A program made the position numbers and the translations under genes. Under the pieces are notes generated by a model. It had not been told where the DNA came from. It searched no databases and worked only from the letters and a program-made list of their open reading frames with translations. From contig NC_079880.1 of the NCBI RefSeq assembly GCF_029227915.1, positions 23,312,501 through 23,376,500 on the forward strand: a stretch of DNA of 64,000 nt. Reading direction: 5' to 3'. Positions 35,540 through 46,800 of the stretch are shown here, one piece after another; position 1 is the stretch's first letter; each line of letters opens with the position of its first letter. This DNA comes from Hydractinia symbiolongicarpus (Eukaryota; Cnidaria; Hydrozoa; Anthoathecata; Hydractiniidae).

Positions 35540-35800
35540 ACTCAACCTGTTAAGTTAAATCATAGAGGTTTTGTTCCTCCAAAGTTACAGTTAAACTTCC
35601 TTTTCGCAGGATACACAACATCAGTGAAAAAACCCCAAAAAAAACCACACACACACACACAAAGATTGCACAATACCAACCTTGACAGCAAACGGTTTCG
35701 CCCCAAAGCCTCAACCAAGGGGTGTCACGATTCCAGGCGGGGCACCTCTAATCAATGGTCCGCTAAGTGGTCATCAGGAGGCCCTGGAAATTTCCTAGCA
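35540..35800. repeat. Repeat family R1, uninterrupted 5' part (empty site)
   Basis: GAAATACTCAACCTGTTAAG flows directly into TTAAATCATAGAGGTTTTGT and later GGTTTCGCCCCAAAGCCTCA. It thus shows the undisrupted form of the R1 copy at 13003-14636. A CA microsatellite lies near 35648-35661. Confidence 0.75.
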
Positions 35801-36089
35801 GTTGCAATTTACTCCGGCTGACCATTGATTGGTCAACTCACCGTGAAAGTGGAGTTTTCTCACTCCTTTCCCTTCCTTGAGACCATGTAAGAAGGATAGC
35901 AAGGGCGTTTGACGTTTTGTCTTGTCTTTGGGGTTGATCATCCCACGTGTTACCCAGTCCAGTAGGGAGACCAAGTTCGCTAACTTGGGCTTCAGGATTG
36001 ACGATCCTGCTGACCCAGGTTCCTTTTAAAAGAGCCAAATAGGGTTATAATTTTTTTTTCTATTTGTGCTAATTTTTCGACGTTAGTAG

Positions 36090-36610
36090 CATACAACTTC
36101 AATTATGACAAGCTGGTCCATTGCAGCAATGCTCTGTGTAGGGCTGAGTGTTTGACCCATTACACGTGCAAAGCCACTGCCAGAGTCACAAGTTCTGGCG
36201 CAGAGATCGTTGCCTGCCTTTTCTTATCTACGAATTCGTAATGAATTCTTTTGAAATTTATCCGTTAAAGGACATTCACTTTAATAAGTTTTATTTATTT
36301 TATGCACTCAATCGCTTGTTTTTATAGTCTCTAAACTTTAGCTGGTTTTATCATTGTTTTGTTTAATGTTTTCTGTTGTATTCGAAGGTTGTTCTTCTTT
36401 GTTCCTGTGTACTGTGTTACTTTAATGTTACTCAAAGTGGTCATCGTATAATTTGCCAAATCCTTGCAACAAGGAAGATTTCGGATTATTTCGGAATATT
36501 TGGACGGTATAACCTCTACATAGCCATAACCACCTGTCTTTAGACAAGTATTATCATTACAGCTTACTGTTTTGTCACCTCATTATCAATGTACTAAATT
36601 AAAAATTCCT
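36090..36610 (+). repeat. Repeat family R2, long copy
   Basis: Blocks CTGTGTAGGGCTGAGTGTTT, CACAAGTTCTGGCGCAGA, TAATAAGTTTTATTTATTT and TTATCATTACAGCTTACTGT then TTTTGTCACCTCAT match 50885-51312 in order and orientation. Another part matches 49236-49390, and an inverted part matches 63571-63640. It is non-coding and the class is unknown. Confidence 0.7.
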
Positions 36611-36619
36611 GTATATAGA

Positions 36620-37590
36620 AGGCTTTTTAAATTATTTGGCTATATCGTCTGGAAAATATGAAGTACTTAAAAGCACCCTAGCAGTATATCTTAATTACTT
36701 CCAATTAGATTTCTCTTCTGATATTCTATGTATCAAAAATACTAACCCTCCTCTCCAAAGACTGGTGGTTACCGAACATAAGAGCGCTACATAAACAAAC
36801 AGAAACTAAAAATATCCGAAATAAAAATGAAATTGAAGAAAAAACGACCTGTTTTGTGATTTTTGCAACTGCTTCATTTGTATATTTTAGCGAAACAAAA
36901 AAAAGTTGACAATCAAATTGATTGTCAACTTTTATAGTATATCAAGTATATTATCGTTATTGTTATGATTAGTCATATGCATGAATAAAAACCTTATTGC
37001 AAATATTCGTCCTTTTAAGTCACTCTTTATGGTAAATTTATCGAGCACTGTATAAAACATCGCGGGTCAACAGGGTACAGATTGTTTTTGGCCGCTGGCT
37101 CAAGCAATGTGGTGTGGAATGGACGAAGGGGGAAGATGCCACGGAAACATCAACGCCAGACGTGGAATTAAGTAAGAAAATTTTGAACATTGCAGCAAGT
37201 GTCAAAAAGACAGTTAAACTTCCTTTTCGCAGGATACACAATATCAGTGGAAAAAGAAAACACACACACACACACACATACGCACATGAATGACTTATGG
37301 GGACATCAGTGTCAGTCAGCGTTATGGGACAATTCGCATGATTTTTTTTAATTTACTTTTTTTCTTAATTTCAATGGAAAAATTACTTTGTGGTAACAAA
37401 AGACAATATGTAGTGGTCTTATTACCAACATACATCGCTTAAAAAACCTTACAAATTCAAATAAATCAATTTAAATCATACCGGTGTGAGTTAGTGTTAT
37501 GGGCCAATTTTTATTAAACGTATGTAAATTTATATTATATATATTGTTTTTATTACCATCATATTAGAAATACTTTTTTTTGTCAAACAT
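36620..37590. other. Stretch without a gene; one perfect inverted repeat
   Basis: AT-rich. It contains an R1 fragment at 37196-37240, a CA run at 37260-37280 and the palindrome listed separately. Confidence 0.5.
36901..36933. repeat. Perfect 16-bp inverted repeat with 1-nt spacer
   Basis: AAAAGTTGACAATCAA, one A, then its exact inverse. It could form a hairpin or cruciform; no gene boundary is nearby. Confidence 0.9.
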
Positions 37591-37600
37591 ATTTCTCTGT

Positions 37601-37744
37601 CCCATAAGTTGTGTGTGTCCCATAAGTTGTGTGTGTCCCATAAGTTGTGTGTGTCCCATAAGTTGTGTGTGTCCCATAAGTTGTGTGTGTCCCATAAGTT
37701 GTGTGTGTCCCATAAAGTTGTGTGTGTCCCATAAGTTGTGTGTA
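37601..37744. repeat. Minisatellite, eight 18-bp units
   Basis: The unit CCCATAAGTTGTGTGTGT is repeated eight times almost without change; the seventh unit has one extra A. It is open in one plus-strand frame only because 18 is a multiple of three. Confidence 0.95.
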
Positions 37745-38001
37745 TATTTCTTTAGACGTCGGCCACGTCGACACTTGCCTAAGTAGAATTTTCCAATGGG
37801 AAAATTCTGTGTATTTAAAACTAGCTATTGGTCTAAAAGCATTGCATAATTTTATTATATAAGCGTTTAATAAGGTTCCTTTGCGCCCAGGATCCGAATT
37901 TTTTACTTATGATAATACCTTATAGTTTGTTTGCTCACATGCTTTAATTGGAAAAAAATAAACTTTCTCTTGCATTGTGTTGATTTAATTACTTTTTTCA
38001 G

Positions 38002-39431
38002 TATGACTTTAACATGTATACATTGTCGGATTTTGTTATTGGTTCATCGATTGGTGAAGGAAGGTTCGCTCGTGTTCATGAAGCATCTCTTCAGAAAAGG
38101 CCCGTGGCCTTGCGAGTAATAAAACTCAATGAAGCAGCAGCAATAAGCAACAAGAAATTGATTGCTCAAGCGAAAGCTCTTTGTTCTGTTGAGCACAAAA
38201 ACATTGTTAAATGTTTTGGCGCATTAGTTGGGGAAACAAAAGGTTTTGTGTTGGAGCTTTGTGGAAAGAAGATTTACGACATGTTTGAGGAGGTCACTGT
38301 TCGATCACTGCATGGCCTCCTTCAAATATTGGAGGATGATATTTCGTTGGAATGGAGGCTGAAAGCACTGCTAGATGTCAGTGATGGTTTAAATTATTTG
38401 CATGACAAGTCAATCGTTGCCGGTGATGTCAAACCAAGTAATGTTTTAATTTGTGGAGAGGTTGAGAACGACATCACATTCAAAATTGCAGATTATAGTG
38501 TACAGTCAATTCTGCAACAACAAACATCGTTAATGATGTCATCGTATGGTGCTGGAAAGCTGAAGCTTACTCAGTCTTTTACATGGCACCTGAAATGTTG
38601 ACCTCAGAGTGTGGTGCTTCTATTGACAGTTTTACAACACAAACCGATATGTTCTCGTTTTCTATCATGGCATACCAAATTATGTTTCCAAGTAGTGTTT
38701 TACCCATGCATATAACTCCTTTTCAACACATGATAGCTTTGAAAAATCATTGGCGTCCATCAATTCCAGCATTCAAAAACGAATTGTTTAAAAAGGTAAC
38801 TAAGTTAGTCAAGCACGTTCGCAGCGCTTTTAAGAAGCAGATATTCCTGGGAAAAAGGTTGTAGATTTGCATAAAATGTGCATTTTATTTTGTGTCGCCA
38901 ATTGTGGAGATGTGTGCTGTCCGGTAGATAGATAGATAGATAGATGTGCATATTTTACATGGCTAGCCTCACAAATATCGAGGGATATACCCTGTCTATT
39001 ATTTCCAGGAGGGGCCATGGCTTAGATGGAGAGTCCTAGAGTATTTAATGCTCATTTTGAGCTACGCAGACCCAATTAGTAGGGCCCACGCTCTACTAGA
39101 CAACTCCCGGCAACATCCAACGGCTCACACAGTGTGCCATTTCCCCAATTTCCCTCACATGGCTTGGGTTAACCCGGGGCTATGGTAACATTCACTCGCC
39201 CATGTTGAATCGCCGTCAAGAGGAATCGAACCCCGGTCTCCCGCACAGAGTACGAAAGCTATATGAATGAACTCTTCCATAATCTAAATTAAAAGTTATT
39301 TGAAGTTTAATGCAAAAAAATGCTACAAGATTTCTCTTCCTTAGGTACATGGACTAATAGAATTGTGTTGGTTTGAACAGCCGGCAAAGAGGTCATCAGC
39401 CAAAACATTTAACAGTGATTTAGGATATATT
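38002..39431 (+). CDS. Pseudokinase-like protein kinase domain gene (two exons, 5' end missing)
   Basis: Exon 38002-38795 (acceptor TTTTTTCAG, donor GTAACT) and exon 39345-39431 (acceptor TTCCTTAG, donor GTGAGT) both keep phase 0 and together complete a kinase domain of TKL-like appearance. The glycine loop GSSIGEGRFARV is intact. The VAIK lysine is Arg (VALRVIKL), HRD reads AGD in VAGDVKPSNVLI, DFG reads DYS, and APE is present (MAPEML). Subdomain XI LIELCWFEQPAKRSSAKTF is on the second exon. One single-base shift is needed near 38551-38565. The lost Lys, His-Arg and Phe-Gly suggest a catalytically weak or inactive kinase. The intron between the exons holds a SINE. No start codon exon was found upstream; the gene continues into the mini-exons. 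Confidence 0.7.
38920..39290 (-). mobile_element. tRNA-derived SINE in the kinase intron
   Basis: On the minus strand, TACTCTGTGCGGGAGACC is followed by GGGGTTCGATTCCTC, which contains a clear RNA polymerase III B box (GGTTCGATTCC). Then come an unrelated body and a (TATC)n tail at 38926-38945. The A box region is degenerate. A true tRNA gene is excluded by lack of a foldable cloverleaf and by the tail. Confidence 0.65.
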
Positions 39432-39598
39432 GTGAGTATTTTCTTTCTTTCTTTCTGTCTTCTATAATAATTCAGGCTAAAATTTTCATTTCTAAGGGGA
39501 ATATTTTTTCTCCTAAATGAATGCGCAAATTTAAACAAATTAGTTTTACTTGCTCATTATGAGCTACAAAATTGACGTCAACAATATTTTAAGAACTA

Positions 39599-40322
39599 CA
39601 GTATTCTCTCTAATTAGCGGACACCGTTGGTGCATGAACAAAGTGTCCTAAGGTGTCCGTCTTTTGGAAAGTTTTGCAATGTAAGCTCAAAATTTAAAGA
39701 AAATACGATTTTGTATACCAAAATGTGTAACTTAAAAAATTAGCCGGAACACCGTGCTGGACTTAGACACACAAAAAAAAGAAGAAAACAACTAAATTGA
39801 ACGCGTAATATAACTTTTGTTTTAAAAAAACAAAACAAATACCAACATCATAATATCAACTAAATTAACGAAAAGATTTTTTAAAACAACTTTGCTTGGA
39901 GAAAATTTTTTTAATAGATTGTTGTTTAAAGTTCTTGACATGAATAATTTCAAGTCTGTCTTGAGATACCAGTTATATATAAGTTTTATGGACAACAAAA
40001 GTTGATTGACTGGTTTGCGAAAAAAATGTAAAAGCCGACATTTCTTGTTAAGTTTCAAAGTGTTTAAAATAAATATTTTAAAATTATTTAATTTTTCATT
40101 ATTTTTGTATGCTGCTCCCTAATTTTTTGGACTGTCCGCTAATTAGAGAGAAAAAAAAACCTATAGTTTCCATTTCGTGCAAATTGTCCGCTAATCAGAG
40201 TGTCCGCTAATTAGAAAGTTTCTTATGAGACTTTGACCAGAAAACGGCCGGTGCATGGACAAAGTTTCCGCTAATCAGAGGTGTCCGCCTTTTAGAGTGT
40301 CCGTTAATTGGAGAGAATACTG
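39599..40322. mobile_element. MITE with TA target duplication (pogo/Tc1-like), 724 bp
   Basis: CAGTATTCTCTCTAATTAGC at the left and its near-perfect inverse (GTTAATTGGAGAGAATACTG) at the right are flanked by TA (39597-39598 and 40323-40324). Extra inner copies of the GTCCGCTAAT motif occur near both ends. It is non-coding and lies in the next intron of the kinase gene. Confidence 0.8.
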
Positions 40323-40458
40323 TAGCTTAAAGAAAAATATACGAAAGTATACCTTCCTTTTTAAATTTTGCTATTTTGCGCCCCATGGCCATTAGTGTAG
40401 AAGTTAAGAAAGATGAAAAGATGAAAAAGTAATATATTAAATTACGCCATTCTTATAG

Positions 40459-41836
40459 ATCGAAAATACCAGCAGTCTTTCTCCAAAAAAAGGTTCCAAT
40501 GAAGTAGTAAGTTCTTTCCTGAATACTCTACAAGACAAGCGCTACTATGCTTTATTTTGAATTCCATTGAGGGTGGACTAGTACTTGTTAAGAAAATGTA
40601 TAACATCAGAATTGGATTTTTGTTACAGATTCAACCTGCTACCACGCCTTCAATGGTCAATGAAAAGACTAAAGAAGTGGCAAATGTTTCTTTTTAAAGG
40701 GACTGAAAATACTGCTACGAATCCCTAACAAAAGTCTTACATGAAGCCTAATAATGACATCTAAATGCTTGTTATAGATTGAACGCTCCAACACTTCTTT
40801 GTTGAAAAATTGTGAGCGTAAAGAGCCTGAACCAGCGGTGTGTACTTTTTTACCAAATTTGCAAAATGTAGAATAAAATATTTACTCACATATCTGAAAG
40901 ATGTACTACGATTCTTTAATAACAGTCGCACTGGAAATTCATTATACCAAATTTTCATTTTTGCTGCTGATTGACAGTACTAGCACTCCTTTGTCTAACA
41001 AATTTGGTGATAACAAGATCAATGCAATTGCAAGTACTTTTCTTTTACACAATTTACGAAACAAAAAAAGCAATACCACATTATCCGTTTTTACAAGAAT
41101 AGCAAAAAATATTTATGATGCCTTTTTCGAAATTTTGTGAAGGAATCTTATTATATCAAATTTCCATCTTTATTTTAGATTGAAAGTACCAGCACACCAG
41201 CGTGTAATAAAAAATCCAAACCAGTCGTAAGTCTTTTTTTAAAAATAATTTTTAAGTTATAAAACAAAATATTTATTTATGTATTACCATTGCAATTTGC
41301 TTCTGTATGGACATCACAAACAGTCGTACAGAAAATTTATTATATCGAATTTCCAACTTTGTTATAGACTACTAGCACCCCTTTGTTAAAAAAATTTGGT
41401 GAAAAACTGACTGAAGCAGTTGTAAGCACTTTTCTTTTACACTTTTAAGATATCAACCTACTAGAGCATTAAGTGAACTTCTATCAGACAATCATATGGG
41501 GGATTAAATATATCAAATTTACAATTAATTATAGATTGAAAATACTATCACGTCATCGGCGAACAATTTTACCGATCAGGAGACTGCAAAATCAGTAGGT
41601 GTTTTTTTAAACAATTAACCAGAGATAGAACAGAATATCTTATTATATGTTTCGACTTATAGGATGAATGCATGCTATCAGTTGACGTCGAAAATTACTT
41701 TGTGCCAATAAAAGTAAGTTTTGTGATTTTTTCAATAATGATAATTTGCCCTTTTTACAAAACTCACACTAAAACTCACAATCTGTTTTAGAAGCCTACT
41801 ATTAAAGAAATAATTAAAGCTTGCAGACCAGTTGCG
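40459..41836 (+). CDS. Mini-exon array at the 3' side of the pseudokinase gene
   Basis: At least seven short phase-0 exons, each after TTATAG or TTTAG and before GTAAGT-like donors, lie at 40459-40506, 40778-40837, 41179-41226, 41368-41421, 41535-41594, 41663-41713 and 41792-41836 (48, 60, 48, 54, 60, 51 and 45 bp). Two more copies look altered: about 40629 (stop or GC donor) and 40971 (no AG acceptor, GCAAGT donor). Most begin I-E/D-x-T/S (IENTSSLSPKKG, IERSNTSLL, IDSTSTPLSNKFG, IESTSTPACNKK, TTSTPLLKKFGEK, IENTITSS), so they look like duplicated copies of one exon. All are multiples of three, so any can be skipped without a frameshift. They would encode a Ser/Thr/Lys-rich tail after the kinase domain. 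Confidence 0.55.
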
Positions 41837-41916
41837 GTAATTGCATATTGACGTTTACATTCTTTTTAAAACATATATACATGCTTTTTTATCAGACTGT
41901 CCCAAATTCTGGGAAA

Positions 41917-42565
41917 GAGACCTACATGCCAGACGGTGTACCTAATCATATCTATCCATTTCCAAATCGATATGAATTGGAGGAGTGTGGTATGTAATTT
42001 CTATAATTTACTTAAAACTTTAGATTATATACAAGTTAAAAAGAAACCAAAAATATCTAAGTATATACAGAACATGTTCTTGTGCACAAAATCTGTTCTG
42101 TCAAGTAACTGCTACATTCACAAAAAATATATATATACAAAAAATGAATAACTAATTAAACTTAAATTTAAATTTAAGTGTAGCAAATAAATTATTAGTT
42201 TATATATATTCCTTGTAAGTATTTACTTAACAATTGATTTGTAATTATTTTTTTGCACTGGTTTTTGGATAGTGATGACAGCTTTTTATCACTGTGTTGG
42301 TTATTAATTGTATTCCAGCAACGGATTGATTGATATTTTATACTACAAATTCCATACCGAGTGGTACTAACATTTGGAAGTATTAGGTTATTGTTTGATG
42401 CATTTCTAGTATTATGAGTATGAGTATTTGCAACCAGAGTGAAAATGCCTTGCAGAGGTTTAGGCAAATTTTTATGATAATGATCATACGCAAATAAAAA
42501 GTCTTTCAGCTTAATTGTGTCAGGAAAAGTAAGTATTTTTGATTTGTTAAATAATAGAGAAGTAT
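41917..42565 (-). repeat. Duplicated block: integrase last exon plus LINE 3' end
   Basis: About 650 bp are nearly identical to 51957-52608. The block contains the last integrase-type exon (MPDGVPNHIYPFPNRYELEE) on the plus strand, a donor-like GTATGT, and then the 3' end of an APE LINE on the minus strand (C-terminal 90 codons, 42195-42467). Both junctions are shared by the two copies, so the composite moved as one unit. Neither end shows a target duplication. Confidence 0.8.
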
Positions 42566-43585
42566 GGTTTTTAAATCAATATTATTAGTAGGATTTAATC
42601 CATATTAGTAGGATTTAATTTATATTTTATTTGCGGCTTAATGGTAATTGACTTAAAATTACATGGCATATTATGTGATGCACTCGTCTCTCTCCCTAAG
42701 AAGGTTGTCATTTCATCTTAGCTTCTTTTAGCTATCTATGGCGACCTCACGGTAACACATTTTTTATATAATATAGTAATTACATTCCATTTACCTTATT
42801 CCATGAAATACATACATTTGATTTGATTCAAGAGCCAACAATGAATGAACATTGTAATGTAAACTTTTTGGGTTAGTTTATTATTCTTCCACGTTTAACG
42901 TCTATGTTATAAATGGATTTTGTTTATATTAATAACACTGCGCTCGTCCTTAAAAAAAATCATATAAGAAGATTTGATCGCGTAAAAGCGGGTTAAAAGG
43001 CAGAGCAAACTCTGTAAACACGGTAGGCGACGGTCACTAATTTAAAAGTTTTGCTACACGATTTTTCCAAATAAAGTATTTGCGGACTGACCTGTTCATT
43101 TTAACATAAAGAAGCAAATGACTTTAAAGTTTGTCTGTTTTTACAAATTGAAAGGGCATAGAAGAAAAAGAAGTTTCATGGAGTCTATTTTGAACTCATT
43201 TTAGATCTATATAAGAAACATGAGGGTGAGATTAAGAAACATGGCTAGGCTGAAAGTCTAAAACATAATTTTTAAAAATGCAAGGAATACTAACCATTAA
43301 TAATGTAACGGAAAACTTCTTTAATTTTTTCAATAAAATACAAAGTTGTGTTGTCTAAATATCAAAATTTGTGACGCTTCCACCGCAATGACTTCAACAT
43401 AAATGGTTTTAAATATATCATATAGCTCTATGTATATAATTTTTTAACAAATTCAATAAATAAAAGGATTAGCCTGTTTCTATAGCCGCTTCACATTTTA
43501 TATCCTAGTATATACTGAAACCCTGTAAGGTAAAAGAAGAAAAACACGAGTAAGAACTATGAAAATTAAAAAACATTTGAAGCTT
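42566..43585. other. Stretch without a recognisable gene
   Basis: AT-rich. A short direct repeat (ATTAGTAGGATTTAAT) occurs at about 42584-42618. No supported exons were seen. Confidence 0.5.
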
Positions 43586-43589
43586 TTAG

Positions 43590-43649
43590 TGGCCCCCAGT
43601 GGAAACAATCCACTAACTATAGGTTTTTGTGATTTTCTGGGCTAGCCAC
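43590..43649 (+). repeat. APE LINE 3' tail, left part (split by Gypsy)
   Basis: AGTGGCCCCCAGTGGAAACA through GGGCTAGCCAC matches the 3' untranslated region of the LINE at 27345-31376. The remainder, ACTTTAAATATT with (ATT)n, resumes at 48946-48988. Confidence 0.85.
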
Positions 43650-43757
43650 TGTATATTCGTTGATAACTGACTGTTATTCTCTGACCTAACATACTAAGAT
43701 AAAATACAAATCGGATCGGGTTAACTATCGGATAAATATAAACGGGATACATATACA
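43650..43757 (-). repeat. Gypsy 3' LTR
   Basis: 108 bp, TG...CA, matching 48838-48945. On the minus strand it is preceded by a purine-rich stretch (AGTAGGAAGGGACG), the likely polypurine tract. Confidence 0.9.
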
Positions 43758-43892
43758 CGTCCCTTCCTACTGTTTTTTTTTTTTTATTTTTTTTTTTATT
43801 TTTTTTTTTATTTTTTTATTTTTTTATTTTTTTTTTTTACCCTAGGAAAAATAAAAGAAACAAGTGAGGGAAAATATATAAATCCTTCATTC

Positions 43893-46800
43893 CTATTTCA
43901 TAAAAAAATCGTTGTATGGAGACGGTAACCGTCTCTCTCGTGTTGAGCGTCTTGGTAAGGGAGCAGGTGGAGGAGTTGATCCCTGCTCAGTTGAATGTTC
44001 ATTGCTTTCATCGTTATTTGTGTCGTTTGTGTTCATTATTTCTTCTTGCTGTTCTTGTATATGTGGGGGAACAATCGTGTGTTCACCATTTTTAGTTTCT
44101 TTGACATTCAACTTTCTCATTTCCGGTACTAAATCGGGAATAACAACATCTTTGGTGCATTCTTGTGGAATTTTTCGAAGGAACCGGCGGTTTCTTAATG
44201 TTAACCTCTGGCTTCCATCCACAATAACCCTGTATTGTTTGTGAGGTAATGCGTCAGCAATGCAGCCAGTCTTGTCCCATTTATTGGGATGGTTGCCGTG
44301 TTGGTTTTGGATCGCGACCGAATCACCGACCTGTAGGTGTTGTAGCGAGTGTCGATCCCCCTTGTTTGACAGTTCAAATCGACGGGCGTGTGTCATTTCA
44401 CGTGCGTCAGCAAGGTCGGACCACTCCCTTCTGAAAGTGATTGGTTGTGGTAGATGGTCAGGGAGGTTTCTTCCAAACAGTAACTCGGCTGGAGAAATTC
44501 CCATGTCTGGTGCAGGCGTGTTCCGGTGAAGTAGGAGTGCTTTGGTTACTGCTTCGGTATCGAGAGAACCAGTTGGACTGACGTTCGATGTGAGGATGCG
44601 TTTCATGGTTTTTACAGCTACCTCGGCTCTTCCGTTACTTTCCGGTAGGTATGCTGACGATAATCTGTGACGTATTCCCCAGTTGTTGAGGAACGCGTTG
44701 AACTCGTTTGATTCGTATGGCGGACCTCCATCGGATGCAATTTCTTCTGGGATACCAAAGGTGCTGAAGTATTGACGCAGAATGTTTTTGACGGTTGCTG
44801 CATTCGATGAGGCTCGTAGACAGGCGACTTCGGTCCAACCAGAGAAGCGGTCAGTGTAAATCAGGTATCTTTGCCCTACCATATGAAAGATGTCCGTGAC
44901 GGCTAGCTGAAACGGGTAGGATGGTTGAGGTGGCTGTTCGGCTGGTTCTTTCGATTGTGATGGGGCGGTCTCGTTGCATCTTCGGCAGTTGAGACGTTTG
45001 TTTTGTATGTCCGAGTTCATACCTGACCAGAAGAAACGTTGTCTAGCGTTGCTTTTCATTGAGGAAACTCCTTGGTGACCGACATGGAGCTCATCGAGAA
45101 GACGTTGTCGAAGAGATTTCGGTACGAGTGGTATCCCCTTGGAGAAGATTAAATCATTACTGGTATACAGGCGTTCACGTAGAGACCAGAACTCGCGTAG
45201 ATTTGATGGAACTGATTCTTTATTCGTTGGGAATCCCTCTTCGATAAGCTGGCATAGATGGTGGTAATTTTTGTCCGTTTGTGCGTGTTTACGGATAGTT
45301 TCAAGACGAATAGTGTCAGTGGGTCGTTCGAGGGTAATTTCCTCTTCAATGTAGGCGATATGATTGTCGAGGTCAACAGATGCGATGGGTTTCATTCGTG
45401 ACGTTGCGTCAGACGCAGGATTTAGTTCTCCAGGTATGGGGATAACTTTGAAATTGTACATAAGCGTTTTTTCACGGAACTTAAACACTCTAGGATTTTC
45501 GATTTTCTCTAGAGCGCGACTGTTGAAAATAGGAGCGAGGGGTTTATGGTCGACTGTTATGATTAATGAAGGGCAGCCTAGGACGAACATTCTGCAGCTG
45601 TGAAGTCCGAACATAAGGGCTAATGCTTCACCCTCGATAGGGGCGTATCGGCTTTCCGAGTCTCTCGTAAATCGGGAACCAGCGTAAATTGTTTTCCAAT
45701 GATCGGGGCCGCAGAAGACGTCTTCTTTATTTGGGCAATGGCAATGTTTTTGAAACAGGGTGAAACCTATACCGGTTTTTTACCAATCTGTCGATAACCA
45801 GGTCTGGCGGTTGAGCTGAAAAGATTTAACCCCGTCTTTGATAGCGTCAATGATTGCTACCTTCGATCGTTGGAATACAGTTTCTAGGGTATCGTCCCAA
45901 TAAAATTTTTTACCCTTCTCTAATAATTCTCGAAAGGGTGCCATTACTGGGGCTTGGGCAAAGGCGTATGTAGTTTGGTTGATTAAGCCGAACCAGGAAC
46001 GTATATCTTTAATGTTTTTCGGTGTTGGGAATTCTTGGATGGCTTGTAATATTCGAGCTGGTGGTCGGTAACCATCCTCAGTTATATCAAAACCGACAAA
46101 CTCTACAACGTCCCCAGCAAAGTGAAATTTTTCTGGATTAAAGATGATACCGTTTGTTGCACACAGGTTGATGTATCTAACGCAATGCCAAAACGATTTG
46201 GTAATGTCATTATCCCAAAGGATGGAATCGTCAATACATCGAGCTACTCTAGGAAAGTCTTTGGTGATATCATCAAAGCGCTTGGTGTATCCGTCCCCGG
46301 AAGCATGGAAACCTTGAGGTGCGCGAAGGTATCTATAGCGTCCCCACTCGGTGATGAACGTTGTTGCATCACGGGCTTCTTCGGACAAGGCGACACTGTG
46401 ATATCCGTTCCAAGCGTCTAGGACGGTTTTCTTGACTCTTGGGGGTATGGCGCTGACAATATTGAACAGCGTTTGGGTGTGGTGCGTCTCTCGACGAGTA
46501 GCTTTATTCAGCTCCTGGAGGTCGACGGTTCGCCTGGGTGTTCCGTCCTTTTTGGGGACAACGACCATACGAGAACACCATGTTGTTGGGTGACCAGGAG
46601 GAATGGGTTCAATGATCCCAAGCGCCACGTCGGAATCGAGTTGGGATTTCACGGTGTATTTCCAATGATGTGGAATCGGGATTGGGGTGTGTACGGCCTT
46701 GGGTGGATGGTCTGGTAGGAACGATATGCGAAGAGGTTCACCAGCCATTACTTGGAGCTTCTGGTGTTTACATACATTAAACGCGCTACTGGCGTAATAG

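Noticed and set aside
37601-37744. Regular repeat resembling a CRISPR array
   Set aside because: There are no spacers; units are head-to-tail 18-mers in an animal genome, so it is a minisatellite.
38858-38863. Kinase exon end at GTTGTA (38858)
   Set aside because: It gives phase 2 and does not join the next phase-0 exon. The GTAACT donor at 38796 joins in frame and completes kinase subdomain XI.
39215-39270. Possible tRNA gene on the minus strand (GGTTCGATTCC)
   Set aside because: Only the B box is good. The A box is degenerate, no cloverleaf can be drawn, and a body plus (TATC)n tail follow, so it is a SINE head.
43770-43842. Long T-run near the Gypsy 3' LTR, considered as a LINE poly(A) tail
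   Set aside because: It lies just inside the Gypsy 3' LTR, upstream of the polypurine tract on the minus strand, and is low-complexity sequence of that element.
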